A stretch of 5,608 bases of DNA from Caryophanales bacterium (GTDB lineage Bacteria > Bacillota > Bacilli > Alicyclobacillales > SLC66). The notes beneath the pieces were generated by a model. It saw nothing but the letters and a program-made list of their open reading frames with translations. It searched no databases and was not told the origin of the DNA. Positions 1 through 5,608 of this stretch are shown here, one piece after another. The stretch is taken from NCBI GenBank assembly GCA_027341705.1, contig DAIELO010000086.1, forward strand, positions 1-5,608. The letters run 5' to 3'. The number at the start of each line of letters is the position of its first letter. Positions within the stretch are counted from its first letter, which is position 1. The position numbers and the translations under genes are program-made.

Positions 1-1
1 G

Positions 2-733
2 GCAGACGTCATGCAAAGCCTAATGGGGCATGGCGACATGGTGGCGCTTTGGTCAGGGCTACTTGCAGGACTGCTTACTGGAGTTGTTTTTGGGGCAATC
101 AACGGACTGGTAGTGACCGTGCTGGAAGTCACCCCATTTATTGCGACATTAGGAATGCTTGGCATTGCAACGGGATTGACGTTTTTAATCACGAACGGCA
201 CCGATATTGTCAATTTACCAGTAGAGCTATCTACGGTGGGAGATTCGGTATTATTTAATTTTTTGGGAGTACCAGTGTTAATTACTATTATTGTAATGAT
301 CATTGCTTGGTATTATTTGCGAAAAACTAGATTTGGAAAATACACTTACGCAATTGGAAGTAATGCTGAGGGGACAAGGCGATCAGGCGTGAATGTGAAA
401 TATCATTTATTTAAAATTTATACACTTTCCGGGTTACTCAGCGGATTGGCGGGCATGATTGTCGTCGCTCGCATCGCTACAGGAAGTCCTCTTGAAGGGA
501 CGAATGACGAACTAAATGCGATCGCAGCTGTTGTGATTGGAGGCGCTAGCCTATTCGGCGGGCGGGGAACTATCTTTGGATCCACTGTCGGAGCGTTGAT
601 AATTTCTGTGTTGGTGTCTGGCCTTGTGATTATGGGTGTACAGCCGTATTGGCAGACAGTGACCATTGGAATCATCATTATTTTGGCCGTTTATATTGAT
701 CAGCGGCGGTATCGGCACCGCGTATTAAAATAA
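2..733 (+). CDS. Sugar-type ABC transporter permease, RbsC family (5'-truncated)
   Basis: Integral membrane subunit of a BPD_transp_2-family importer that would form the translocation channel for a sugar or related small polar solute. The frame is open from base 2, giving 243 residues before the TAA stop. E. coli RbsC has about 321, so roughly 75-80 N-terminal residues lie outside the window. The ATG at 11 has no ribosome binding site and is internal. Numbering from that ATG, hydrophobic segments lie near 11-35, 42-62, 78-102, 138-153, 190-212 and 215-230. Family landmarks are NGLVV (31-35), TPFIATLGM (41-49), FGKYTYAIGSN (108-118) and the cytoplasmic-loop signature ELNAIAAVVIGGASLFGG (167-184), which resembles the RbsC loop that contacts the ATPase. 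The binding-protein gene follows after 66 bp, so the two are probably co-transcribed, with the ATPase gene expected upstream. The family assignment is firm. The transported sugar is unknown. Confidence 0.93.
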   Translation, partial: ADVMQSLMGHGDMVALWSGLLAGLLTGVVFGAINGLVVTVLEVTPFIATLGMLGIATGLTFLITNGTDIVNLPVELSTVGDSVLFNFLGVPVLITIIVMIIAWYYLRKTRFGKYTYAIGSNAEGTRRSGVNVKYHLFKIYTLSGLLSGLAGMIVVARIATGSPLEGTNDELNAIAAVVIGGASLFGGRGTIFGSTVGALIISVLVSGLVIMGVQPYWQTVTIGIIIILAVYIDQRRYRHRVLK

Positions 734-783
734 TGATCTTCAGCTTCTTTGCAATTTTCCGGATGGTAACAAAAAATTTAAAC

Positions 784-789
784 AGGGGG
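784..789 (+). promoter_or_regulatory. Ribosome binding site of the binding-protein gene
   Basis: AGGGGG lies 10 bases before the ATG at 800 and fixes that start. No convincing -35/-10 pair is visible in the 66-bp gap 734-799, so expression probably comes from a promoter upstream of the permease, outside the window. Confidence 0.7.
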
Positions 790-799
790 TTATACAATA

Positions 800-1777
800 A
801 TGAAAAAAACTTTTGCTGTACTAAGCTCACTTAGCTTGGCCGCAACGCTGGTGATGCCGGGTGTGTCAATGGCACAATCAGTTCACCACCATACAGCTAG
901 CAAAAAAATCGTCATTGGTTTTGTGCCTGGCATGACTACTGATCCATTTTTTATCAGCATGGATGCCGGTGCGCAGGCGGCAGCGAAAAAACTTGGAGTG
1001 ACACTGGTGTACGAAGGGGCGGAAACGTATAGTCCATCTACACAGACCCCTTATGTCAATGCAATGGTATCGAGAAAAGTTAATGCATTGATTTTGTGCC
1101 CGACAGATTTAACCGCGATGATTCCACCAATTAAAAATGCTGTGAATGCCAAAATACCTGTGATTACTGCGGACTCTACGATTAAGGAAACTAGTTTGTT
1201 GACATCACGAATTACTTCCAATAACAATCAAGGTGGTGCTGCGGCGGCAGATTTCTTGGGGAATTTTGCACATGGCAAGGGAGTGGTCGGTGTACTTGCT
1301 CCATCCCCAGGAATTTCCACAGATAAGGCTCGTGTCCAAGGATTTGTCAATGAACTTCATAAAAAATTTCCAAAAATGACGGTGGTCATCGAATATGACA
1401 ATGAGCAAACGACGCAAGCTGAAACGTTAGCCCAAGACCTGCTGCTTCGCTATTCTAGTAAACTAGTAGGTGTTTTTGGAACGGATGATACTTCGGCTTC
1501 AGGGGCGGCAGAAGGGGTACGCGCATCTGGAAAACTCGGTCAAGTGAAGATTGTCGGATATGATGCAGAACCAGCAGAAGTGCAAGATTTGCAACAAGGA
1601 TTGATTTCTGCGCTGATTGCACAAAAGCCGATGCTTGAGGGACAATTAGCCGTAGAGTATGCAGTGGATAAAGTGGAAGGCAAAAAGGTGCCAAAATTCG
1701 TTCAGCTAGCAAATGTGGTAATTACGAAAGCGAACTTGAAGAAAAATGCGAAATGGGAATACAAACAAACAGTATAA
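800..1777 (+). CDS. Sugar-type ABC transporter substrate-binding protein, RbsB family
   Basis: Extracytoplasmic solute receptor (Peripla_BP_4 fold, 325 aa) that would deliver its ligand to the upstream permease. Residues 1-25 form a Sec signal peptide: MKK, a hydrophobic core, then a VSMA|QS-type signal peptidase I site. There is no lipobox cysteine, and the only cysteine is C100. The mature protein shows the two-lobe pattern of RbsB: DPFF at 48-51, PTD at 101-103, VITAD at 121-125, KARVQGF at 176-182, VFGTDD at 225-230, VGYDAEP at 252-258 and ALIAQKP at 271-277. In a by-eye comparison with RbsB recalled from memory, the ribose contacts F15, F16, D89, R141, D215 and Q235 have counterparts (F50, F51, D125, R178, D255, Q275). 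S9, N13, N64, R90 and N190 do not. A ligand other than ribose is therefore likely. An AGGGGG ribosome binding site (784-789) supports the ATG at 800. The gene ends the operon at a terminator. Confidence 0.93.
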   Translation: MKKTFAVLSSLSLAATLVMPGVSMAQSVHHHTASKKIVIGFVPGMTTDPFFISMDAGAQAAAKKLGVTLVYEGAETYSPSTQTPYVNAMVSRKVNALILCPTDLTAMIPPIKNAVNAKIPVITADSTIKETSLLTSRITSNNNQGGAAAADFLGNFAHGKGVVGVLAPSPGISTDKARVQGFVNELHKKFPKMTVVIEYDNEQTTQAETLAQDLLLRYSSKLVGVFGTDDTSASGAAEGVRASGKLGQVKIVGYDAEPAEVQDLQQGLISALIAQKPMLEGQLAVEYAVDKVEGKKVPKFVQLANVVITKANLKKNAKWEYKQTV

Positions 1778-1793
1778 CTAACATTGCTTTTAG

Positions 1794-1828
1794 AAAAACA
1801 AGTCCTTGATCAGGGCTTGTTTTTTTTT
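1794..1828 (+). terminator. Rho-independent terminator after the ABC transporter operon
   Basis: The stem ACAAGTCC (1798-1805) pairs with GGGCTTGT (1813-1820), with one G-U pair, across the 7-base loop TTGATCA. Nine T residues follow (1820-1828). The A-run at 1794-1798 can extend the stem into the T-run. It starts 17 bases after the stop codon and separates the transporter operon from the oxidoreductase operon. Confidence 0.9.
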
Positions 1829-1853
1829 CGACTGTATCAATTTAAAAATAGAC

Positions 1854-1883
1854 TTGACGTAATTTGTTGCAACGGCTTACAAT
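1854..1883 (+). promoter_or_regulatory. Sigma-A-type promoter of the 2-oxoacid oxidoreductase operon
   Basis: TTGACG (1854-1859, 5 of 6 to TTGACA) and TACAAT (1878-1883, 5 of 6 to TATAAT) are separated by 18 bp. Transcription would start near 1890, leaving a leader of about 70 bases before the ATG at 1962. The promoter lies just after the preceding terminator, which supports an independent transcription unit. A perfect 8-bp palindrome sits inside the spacer. Confidence 0.75.
1866..1873. promoter_or_regulatory. Possible operator: palindrome in the promoter spacer
   Basis: GTTGCAAC is a perfect inverted repeat centred between the -35 and -10 elements, where a bound repressor would block RNA polymerase. 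The flanking TTGT (1864-1867) and ACAA (1879-1882) are also inverted but unevenly spaced. An 8-bp palindrome can arise by chance, and no regulator gene is in the window, so this is only a candidate. Confidence 0.25.
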
Positions 1884-1945
1884 CAGAATGAGAACAGATG
1901 GATTTTTTTAATAATACAGTTTGTTTATTTTTCGTTTATGCCTCT

Positions 1946-1954
1946 AGGGAGGGG
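1946..1954 (+). promoter_or_regulatory. Ribosome binding site that sets the gamma-delta start at 1962
   Basis: AGGGAGGGG lies 7 bases before the ATG at 1962. The same frame is open back to an ATG at 1938, but that choice would put this site inside the coding region. The 1938 codon is preceded only by a T-rich stretch with no purine-rich site. The start is therefore placed at 1962. Confidence 0.88.
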
Positions 1955-1961
1955 AACAACA

Positions 1962-2975
1962 ATGAATGCACAAAAAACAACAGATTCTGAATTAATGCAG
2001 AACAGTACGGAGATTCGGCTGGAATCGATTGGCGGTTTGGGTGCGAATTTAGCCGGGAAGATGTTAGCTGAAACAGGCGTGCTGCGTATGGGATTAAACG
2101 GTTTTAATTCAGCGTCATATGGTTCTGAAAAAAAAGGGACTCCGGTTAAGTCATTTGTAAGATTGACACCAGCAAATGTGATAATTCGTGGTGCTAATCC
2201 AATTGAAGAGCCTGATGTGGTGGGAGTATTTCATGAGGCGCTATTTAAAACTCAAAATTGCATTGCTGGACTTAAACCAAATGGTGTGTTAGTGGTGAAT
2301 ACAACGAAAACACCGGACGAAATACGAAAGCTTAGTGGATTAAAAACTGGCACGATCGTGTGCATTGATGCAATGGATATTGCAGTTGAGGAAAAAACGC
2401 GAGTCAACACAGCCATGATGGGTGCGTTGTGTAGAGAAGTACCTATTCTGGATCCAGAAGCAGTTCGTGAAATGATTAGGGACACGTTCCAGGGTAAGTA
2501 CCCTGGACTTACTGAAGCAAATGTACGCACTTTTGACCGTGGCTATGCAGAAGTGGTGACTAAAGTGTATGAGCCGGATCCTGGGACGATTGCGACGGCC
2601 TTTGTCCGCTCTGTTTCGCCATTGGGCTATAAAACACAACCGATGGGTGGCGTGATTGAAACACCAGGAAATTCGATTTTGAAGGATCTTAGTGCTTCGA
2701 GACAAGGGTTTTTACCTGCTTTAAATTTGGAAGAGTGTATTCATTGTGGTAATTGTGATCAAACTTGCCCTGATATGTGTTTTGTCTTTGCGCCCAAAAC
2801 CAATGACAAAGGAAAGACGTTTATGTATTTACAGGGCGTTGACTATCAGTATTGCAAAGGATGTCTGAAATGTGTGGATGTGTGTCCTACTGACGCACTT
2901 TCAAAGTTTAGGGAAAATGATACCTATGCGGAAGAACAGATGGTAAAACATCATTATCCGGTTTACCAAGGTTGA
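1962..2975 (+). CDS. 2-oxoacid:ferredoxin oxidoreductase, fused gamma-delta subunit
   Basis: Encodes 337 aa combining two parts of a CoA-dependent 2-oxoacid:acceptor oxidoreductase. Residues about 18-220 are the gamma domain, which begins with the glycine-rich SIGGLGANLAGKML (22-35); in relatives this domain contributes to CoA binding and assembly. Residues about 254-312 are a bacterial-type 2[4Fe-4S] ferredoxin (delta) domain. It has two complete CxxCxxCxxxCP motifs, C259/C262/C265/C269 and C298/C301/C304/C308, which relay electrons from the beta-subunit cluster to soluble ferredoxin. The glycine motif reads GGLGAN where many gamma subunits have GGQG. No signal peptide is present, so the protein is cytoplasmic. 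The partner alpha-beta gene starts 22 bases after the stop. Most relatives carry gamma and delta as separate proteins, although fused gamma-delta chains are known, for example in Moorella oxalate oxidoreductase. Family and domains are clear. The substrate is not set by this subunit. Confidence 0.92.
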   Translation: MNAQKTTDSELMQNSTEIRLESIGGLGANLAGKMLAETGVLRMGLNGFNSASYGSEKKGTPVKSFVRLTPANVIIRGANPIEEPDVVGVFHEALFKTQNCIAGLKPNGVLVVNTTKTPDEIRKLSGLKTGTIVCIDAMDIAVEEKTRVNTAMMGALCREVPILDPEAVREMIRDTFQGKYPGLTEANVRTFDRGYAEVVTKVYEPDPGTIATAFVRSVSPLGYKTQPMGGVIETPGNSILKDLSASRQGFLPALNLEECIHCGNCDQTCPDMCFVFAPKTNDKGKTFMYLQGVDYQYCKGCLKCVDVCPTDALSKFRENDTYAEEQMVKHHYPVYQG

Positions 2976-2981
2976 ATGTGT

Positions 2982-2987
2982 GGGAGG
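2982..2987 (+). promoter_or_regulatory. Ribosome binding site that sets the alpha-beta start at 2998
   Basis: GGGAGG lies 10 bases before the ATG at 2998. The frame is open back to a GTG at 2980, but that codon overlaps this site and has no site of its own. A GTG at 2992 would be only 4 bases away. The site begins 6 bases after the upstream stop, so the two genes are probably translated in close coupling. Confidence 0.85.
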
Positions 2988-2997
2988 CGAAGTGGAA

Positions 2998-5313
2998 ATG
3001 GCGATTGTAGAGTCAGGGGTACAAGCGATGCATGAGGGTCATGAGAAGATTCCAGAAGGACTTAATGAACAAGTGGTTGATTTTCGGTCGGGCAATGAAA
3101 TGGCGGCACGTGCAGCCGCTCAAATTAATTACCATGTGATGGGATACTTTCCAATTACGCCGTCAACGGAGATTGCAGAATACCTTGATGAGATGAAAAC
3201 ACGGGGCGAGCATGATATTGTGATGATCCCTGCTGACGGAGAACACGGTGCTGCCGGAATTTGTTTTGGTGCAACAGCAGGTGGGGGCCGCGTCTTTAAT
3301 GCCACTTCTGCACAAGGCTTTCTTTATATGTTAGAACAACTGCCAGCACAATCAGGAGCGCGTTTACCGATGGTGATGAATCTCGTGACGCGGGCAGTGA
3401 CAGGTCCACTTGATATTCGAGGCGATCATTCAGATCTGTATCATGGGTTAAATATCGGCTGGCCAATTTTACTCGCTCGTGATCCACAAGCGGTTTATGA
3501 TATGAATATTATGGCACTTAAATTAGCGGAACATGCGGCGATTCGTTTACCTGTGTTAGTGGCATCTGATGGTTTTTTTACATCCCACTCAAAGCGTCGT
3601 GTTCATTATTTTAAGCATCGAGAAGTGGTACAGCAGTTTGTGGGGCCAATGCCGCGTAATTATCATCATGTACTCGATCCGAAACACCCGATTACGATGG
3701 GGCCATACATGAATGATCCGGATCAAATCAATAGTCGTTATCAGCATTCGCTTGCCATGTATCAAGTCGATAAAGTCTACGACGAGATTGCGGAGCAATA
3801 CGCTCAACTTTCTGGGCGATTTTATCCAAAAGTAGATGTATACAAAATGGATGGTGCTCGTGTGGCGCTCTTCATATTAAATTCCGCTGCGCAAACAAGC
3901 CAAGATGTGACAGATGAGTTCCGAGAAAAGGGGCTTCCAGTTGGTGTGGTATCGCCCAATCTGTTACGACCTTTCCCCAAACAAGCGATTGCCGATGCGC
4001 TAACCAATGTCGAGGTAGTGCTTGTGGCAGAGCGTGCGGATGAACTTGGGGCGCATGGTGCCAATCTCACGCATGAGGTACAGGCTGCGCTTCAGGAGAT
4101 CGGTTCAAAAGCAAAAGTGCTGTGTCGCGTATACGGCACAGGTGGAAGAGAATTTTATCCAGATGATGCTGAAGCGCTGTTTCAATTAGCCCTGTCTTCT
4201 TTAGAGGGGGCAGAGGTACCTAGCTTTGATTATTATGGTGTGAACCCTGGAGATCCGAACGCATCAGTGGCTCATGTCAAACTAGAACCACTGACAAAGG
4301 AAGAAACAACGGGTTTTGTGAGTGTGTCACAAGACGAAGCGACAGGTGAATTAAAAGTCAAAGTCCCCTCCTTGCGGTCATTAACTGGCAAGGCAAAACG
4401 AGTGGCACCAGGTCACGGTGCGTGTCCAGGATGCGGGATATTTCCTGGGATTGAGACTTTTCTAAAAGGCATTGAGGGCGACGTGGTCGTGCTTTACCAA
4501 ACAGGCTGCGCTCAAGTGACGACGACAGGCTATCCTTATACTTCTCATCGTGTAAATTTCTTGCACAATCTGTTTCAAAATGGGGGAGCCACTCTTTCAG
4601 GTACGTTAGAAATGTATTTTGAGCTGAAGCGTCGAGGAGAAATCAATGTGCCAGAAGATCCTACATTCGTCATGGTTTCTGGTGATGGTGGCATGGACAT
4701 TGGTATGGGTTCCGCGCTTGGTGCTGCCATGCGCAATCATAAGATGATTATTCTTGAGTATGACAATGAAGGGTATATGAACACGGGGGCTCAGTTGTCC
4801 TATTCCACGCCGCTTGGACATATGACTTCTACGTCAGGCGTTGGTCCAGGGAGAGCGGGCAAGAGTTTCCAACATAAAGATATGCCGCAATTGATGGTAG
4901 CAGCGAATGTACCTTATGTCTTTACTGGTGTAGAGGCGTATGCGATGGATTTGGTACGAAAAGGTGCCAAGGCACAATGGTACGCCCAACACGAAGGCAT
5001 GGCTTACGGCAAGATTTTGATTTCCTGTCCACTGAATTGGAAAGCAGCAGATGACGCGGGTAATAAAATTGTTGGTGCTGCAGTACAAAGCTGTTTCTTT
5101 CCACTTTATGAAGTGGAACACGGAGTGACTCACATCACGTATAATCCTGAGGATAAAGGTGAGCGAGTGCCCTTGGAAGATTGGCTGGGAATGATGGGAA
5201 AATCCAAGCATTTGTTGAAAGCGGAGAATGCGGAAGTACTTCAGTCACTCCAACATGAGATAGAACGTCGTTGGGAGCGTTTGAAAGCGAAGGATGAAAA
5301 TCCATTGCTATAA
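2998..5313 (+). CDS. 2-oxoacid:ferredoxin oxidoreductase, fused alpha-beta subunit
   Basis: Catalytic chain (771 aa) that decarboxylates a 2-oxoacid on thiamine diphosphate and forms acyl-CoA. Residues about 32-250 are the alpha pyrimidine-binding domain, with GYFPITPSTEI (49-59), IPADGEHGAAG (77-87) where E82 aligns with the TPP-activating glutamate of PFOR, and TRAV (131-134) where R132 aligns with the substrate-carboxylate arginine. Residues about 285-405 are alpha domain II. A linker of about 60 residues leads to the beta domain (about 465-735): CPGCG with C476 and C479, QTGC with C504, GDGG (562-565), EYDNEGYMNTGAQ (587-599) and ISCPLNW (675-681) with C677. This gives the diphosphate/Mg site and four likely [4Fe-4S] ligands. 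The pattern is PorB-like (TGC..VTTT.YPYT, YMNTG, CP..W), favouring pyruvate or a related acid over 2-oxoglutarate. The end (740-768) is a charged helix. It forms an operon with the gamma-delta gene. The exact substrate is unresolved. Confidence 0.93.
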   Translation: MAIVESGVQAMHEGHEKIPEGLNEQVVDFRSGNEMAARAAAQINYHVMGYFPITPSTEIAEYLDEMKTRGEHDIVMIPADGEHGAAGICFGATAGGGRVFNATSAQGFLYMLEQLPAQSGARLPMVMNLVTRAVTGPLDIRGDHSDLYHGLNIGWPILLARDPQAVYDMNIMALKLAEHAAIRLPVLVASDGFFTSHSKRRVHYFKHREVVQQFVGPMPRNYHHVLDPKHPITMGPYMNDPDQINSRYQHSLAMYQVDKVYDEIAEQYAQLSGRFYPKVDVYKMDGARVALFILNSAAQTSQDVTDEFREKGLPVGVVSPNLLRPFPKQAIADALTNVEVVLVAERADELGAHGANLTHEVQAALQEIGSKAKVLCRVYGTGGREFYPDDAEALFQLALSSLEGAEVPSFDYYGVNPGDPNASVAHVKLEPLTKEETTGFVSVSQDEATGELKVKVPSLRSLTGKAKRVAPGHGACPGCGIFPGIETFLKGIEGDVVVLYQTGCAQVTTTGYPYTSHRVNFLHNLFQNGGATLSGTLEMYFELKRRGEINVPEDPTFVMVSGDGGMDIGMGSALGAAMRNHKMIILEYDNEGYMNTGAQLSYSTPLGHMTSTSGVGPGRAGKSFQHKDMPQLMVAANVPYVFTGVEAYAMDLVRKGAKAQWYAQHEGMAYGKILISCPLNWKAADDAGNKIVGAAVQSCFFPLYEVEHGVTHITYNPEDKGERVPLEDWLGMMGKSKHLLKAENAEVLQSLQHEIERRWERLKAKDENPLL

Positions 5314-5314
5314 A
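5306..5314 (+). promoter_or_regulatory. Possible extended -10 promoter overlapping the alpha-beta stop codon
   Basis: TGCTATAAA matches the extended -10 pattern TGnTATAAT at all but the last base. The nearest -35-like hexamer, TTGAAA (5281-5286), is 22 bp away, too far for a normal pair. If active, transcription would begin near 5321, and the following hairpin would lie in the leader of the membrane-protein gene. It could equally be a chance match in AT-rich sequence. Confidence 0.25.
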
Positions 5315-5321
5315 TCAATTA

Positions 5322-5359
5322 GTTAAAGGGCATCCCTATTTTGGGGGATGCCTTTTAAC
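5322..5359 (+). terminator. Long hairpin after the oxidoreductase operon, probable terminator
   Basis: GTTAAAGGGCATCCC (5322-5336) pairs with GGGATGCCTTTTAAC (5345-5359) over 15 bp, with one G-T pair, around an 8-base loop. The only T-run (5353-5356) lies within the stem and is followed by AACC, so the classical free U-tail is missing. It begins 9 bases after the stop codon and ends 24 bases before the next start. Termination is the simplest reading, but it may be leaky or serve as an mRNA 3'-end or leader structure. Confidence 0.65.
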
Positions 5360-5383
5360 CATCTTCGCAAGAGTAGGTGAAAT

Positions 5384-5608
5384 ATGCGCAAATTTGTTTT
5401 TGGAATCATCACGGTCTTGGTGGTGATTGGACTGATCGTGCAATCGTCAGCAGGTATTCGATGGCTATTAGAATTTTTATTGGGTTCACTGGTTATTGTT
5501 GTGATCGTCGTAGCTTATCAGTCGTATCGCACACGTCCGATCAAAAAAGGACCTCATCGTGCTCGGCGCAAACAATCCCAAAAGGTCGTCAAGTTTGCAC
5601 GAGTAAAA
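5384..5608 (+). CDS. Small membrane protein with basic tail, unknown function (3'-truncated)
   Basis: The first 75 codons are open to the right edge. The ATG at 5384 is preceded by AGGTGA (5375-5380), matching the 3' part of the consensus AAGGAGGTGA site. Residues 4-20 and about 27-46 are strongly hydrophobic and predict two membrane helices joined by a short loop (SSAGIR). Residues 48-75 are very basic: Arg and Lys account for about half, with KKGPHRARRK at 54-63. By the positive-inside rule, both ends would be cytoplasmic. I do not recognise a family. The strong hydrophobic pattern, ribosome binding site and in-line orientation after the operon support a real gene. No normal promoter is visible in the 24 bases between the hairpin and the start, so it may depend on read-through or on the extended -10 at 5306. 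Function cannot be inferred. Confidence 0.7.
   Translation, partial: MRKFVFGIITVLVVIGLIVQSSAGIRWLLEFLLGSLVIVVIVVAYQSYRTRPIKKGPHRARRKQSQKVVKFARVK

Noticed and set aside
49..258. 69-codon open frame on the plus strand overlapping the permease
   Set aside because: The permease frame carries the family signatures and membrane segments. This frame is a shifted reading without them.
1938..1961. In-frame ATG upstream of the gamma-delta gene that would add 8 residues (MPLGRGTT)
   Set aside because: The extension contains the AGGGAGGGG ribosome binding site of the ATG at 1962, and the 1938 codon has no such site of its own.
2340..2705. 121-codon open frame on the minus strand
   Set aside because: It is antisense to the conserved gamma domain, shows no domain pattern and sits in no gene-like context.
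2976..2978. ATG directly after the gamma-delta stop codon, suggesting stop-start coupling
   Set aside because: It is in a different frame from the alpha-beta gene and would give only a short unrelated peptide.
2980..2997. GTG start adding 6 residues (MGGEVE) to the alpha-beta gene
   Set aside because: The codons of the extension are the ribosome binding site GGGAGG for the ATG at 2998. Nothing resembling a site precedes the GTG.
4834..5211. 125-codon open frame on the minus strand
   Set aside because: It lies wholly antisense to the beta domain, whose motifs are clear. It lacks a ribosome binding site and its translation resembles no family.
1962..5313. Oxalate oxidoreductase, considered because of the gamma-delta fusion
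   Set aside because: The alpha ITPST motif keeps the threonine of pyruvate enzymes where oxalate oxidoreductase is reported to have arginine, and the residue three after R132 is threonine, not aspartate. It is not fully excluded without a structural alignment.
1..5608. CRISPR arrays, tRNA or rRNA genes, insertion sequences, attachment sites, riboswitches
   Set aside because: No regularly spaced repeats, cloverleaf or rRNA-like segments, transposase frames or long structured leaders were seen. The gaps are short and explained by terminators, a promoter and ribosome binding sites.

Overview
The window carries two transcription units on the + strand and the start of a third gene. The likely host is a low-to-moderate-GC Gram-positive bacterium (Bacillota). 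The basis is strong GGAGG-type ribosome binding sites, a sigma-A-type promoter, classical hairpin plus T-run termination and the gene content. An acidophilic member of Alicyclobacillaceae would fit the two-gene 2-oxoacid oxidoreductase, but that placement is an inference from memory.

Region 1 (2-1828) is the 3' end of a sugar-type ABC importer operon. It holds a 5'-truncated RbsC-family permease, a 66-bp gap, an RbsB-family periplasmic-type binding protein, then an intrinsic terminator. The order permease then binding protein matches the end of rbsACB-like operons, so an ATPase gene is expected just left of the window. The binding protein has a secretion signal but no lipobox cysteine. It keeps only part of the ribose-contact residue set, so the sugar is not assigned.

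Region 2 (about 1854-5359) has its own promoter and encodes a CoA-dependent 2-oxoacid:ferredoxin oxidoreductase as two fused polypeptides. The first gene (start moved to 1962) joins the gamma domain to a two-cluster ferredoxin (delta) domain. The second gene (start moved to 2998) joins the alpha domains to the thiamine-diphosphate-binding beta domain. Together they supply all four domain types of the enzyme that converts a 2-oxoacid and CoA to acyl-CoA and CO2 with reduction of ferredoxin. The beta part is closest in motif pattern to pyruvate-type (PorB) subunits, but the substrate cannot be fixed from sequence alone. A long hairpin follows the operon.

Region 3 (5384-5608) is the first 75 codons of a small predicted membrane protein with two hydrophobic segments and a very basic cytoplasmic-type tail. 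It runs off the right edge. No stretch longer than 300 bases lacks a gene. The longest gap (1778-1961) contains the terminator, promoter and ribosome binding site described below.

Nothing here is clearly a new biological system. The points most worth checking are the uncommon alpha-beta plus gamma-delta fusion layout, the substrate pocket of that enzyme, and the unassigned ligand and non-lipidated signal peptide of the binding protein.
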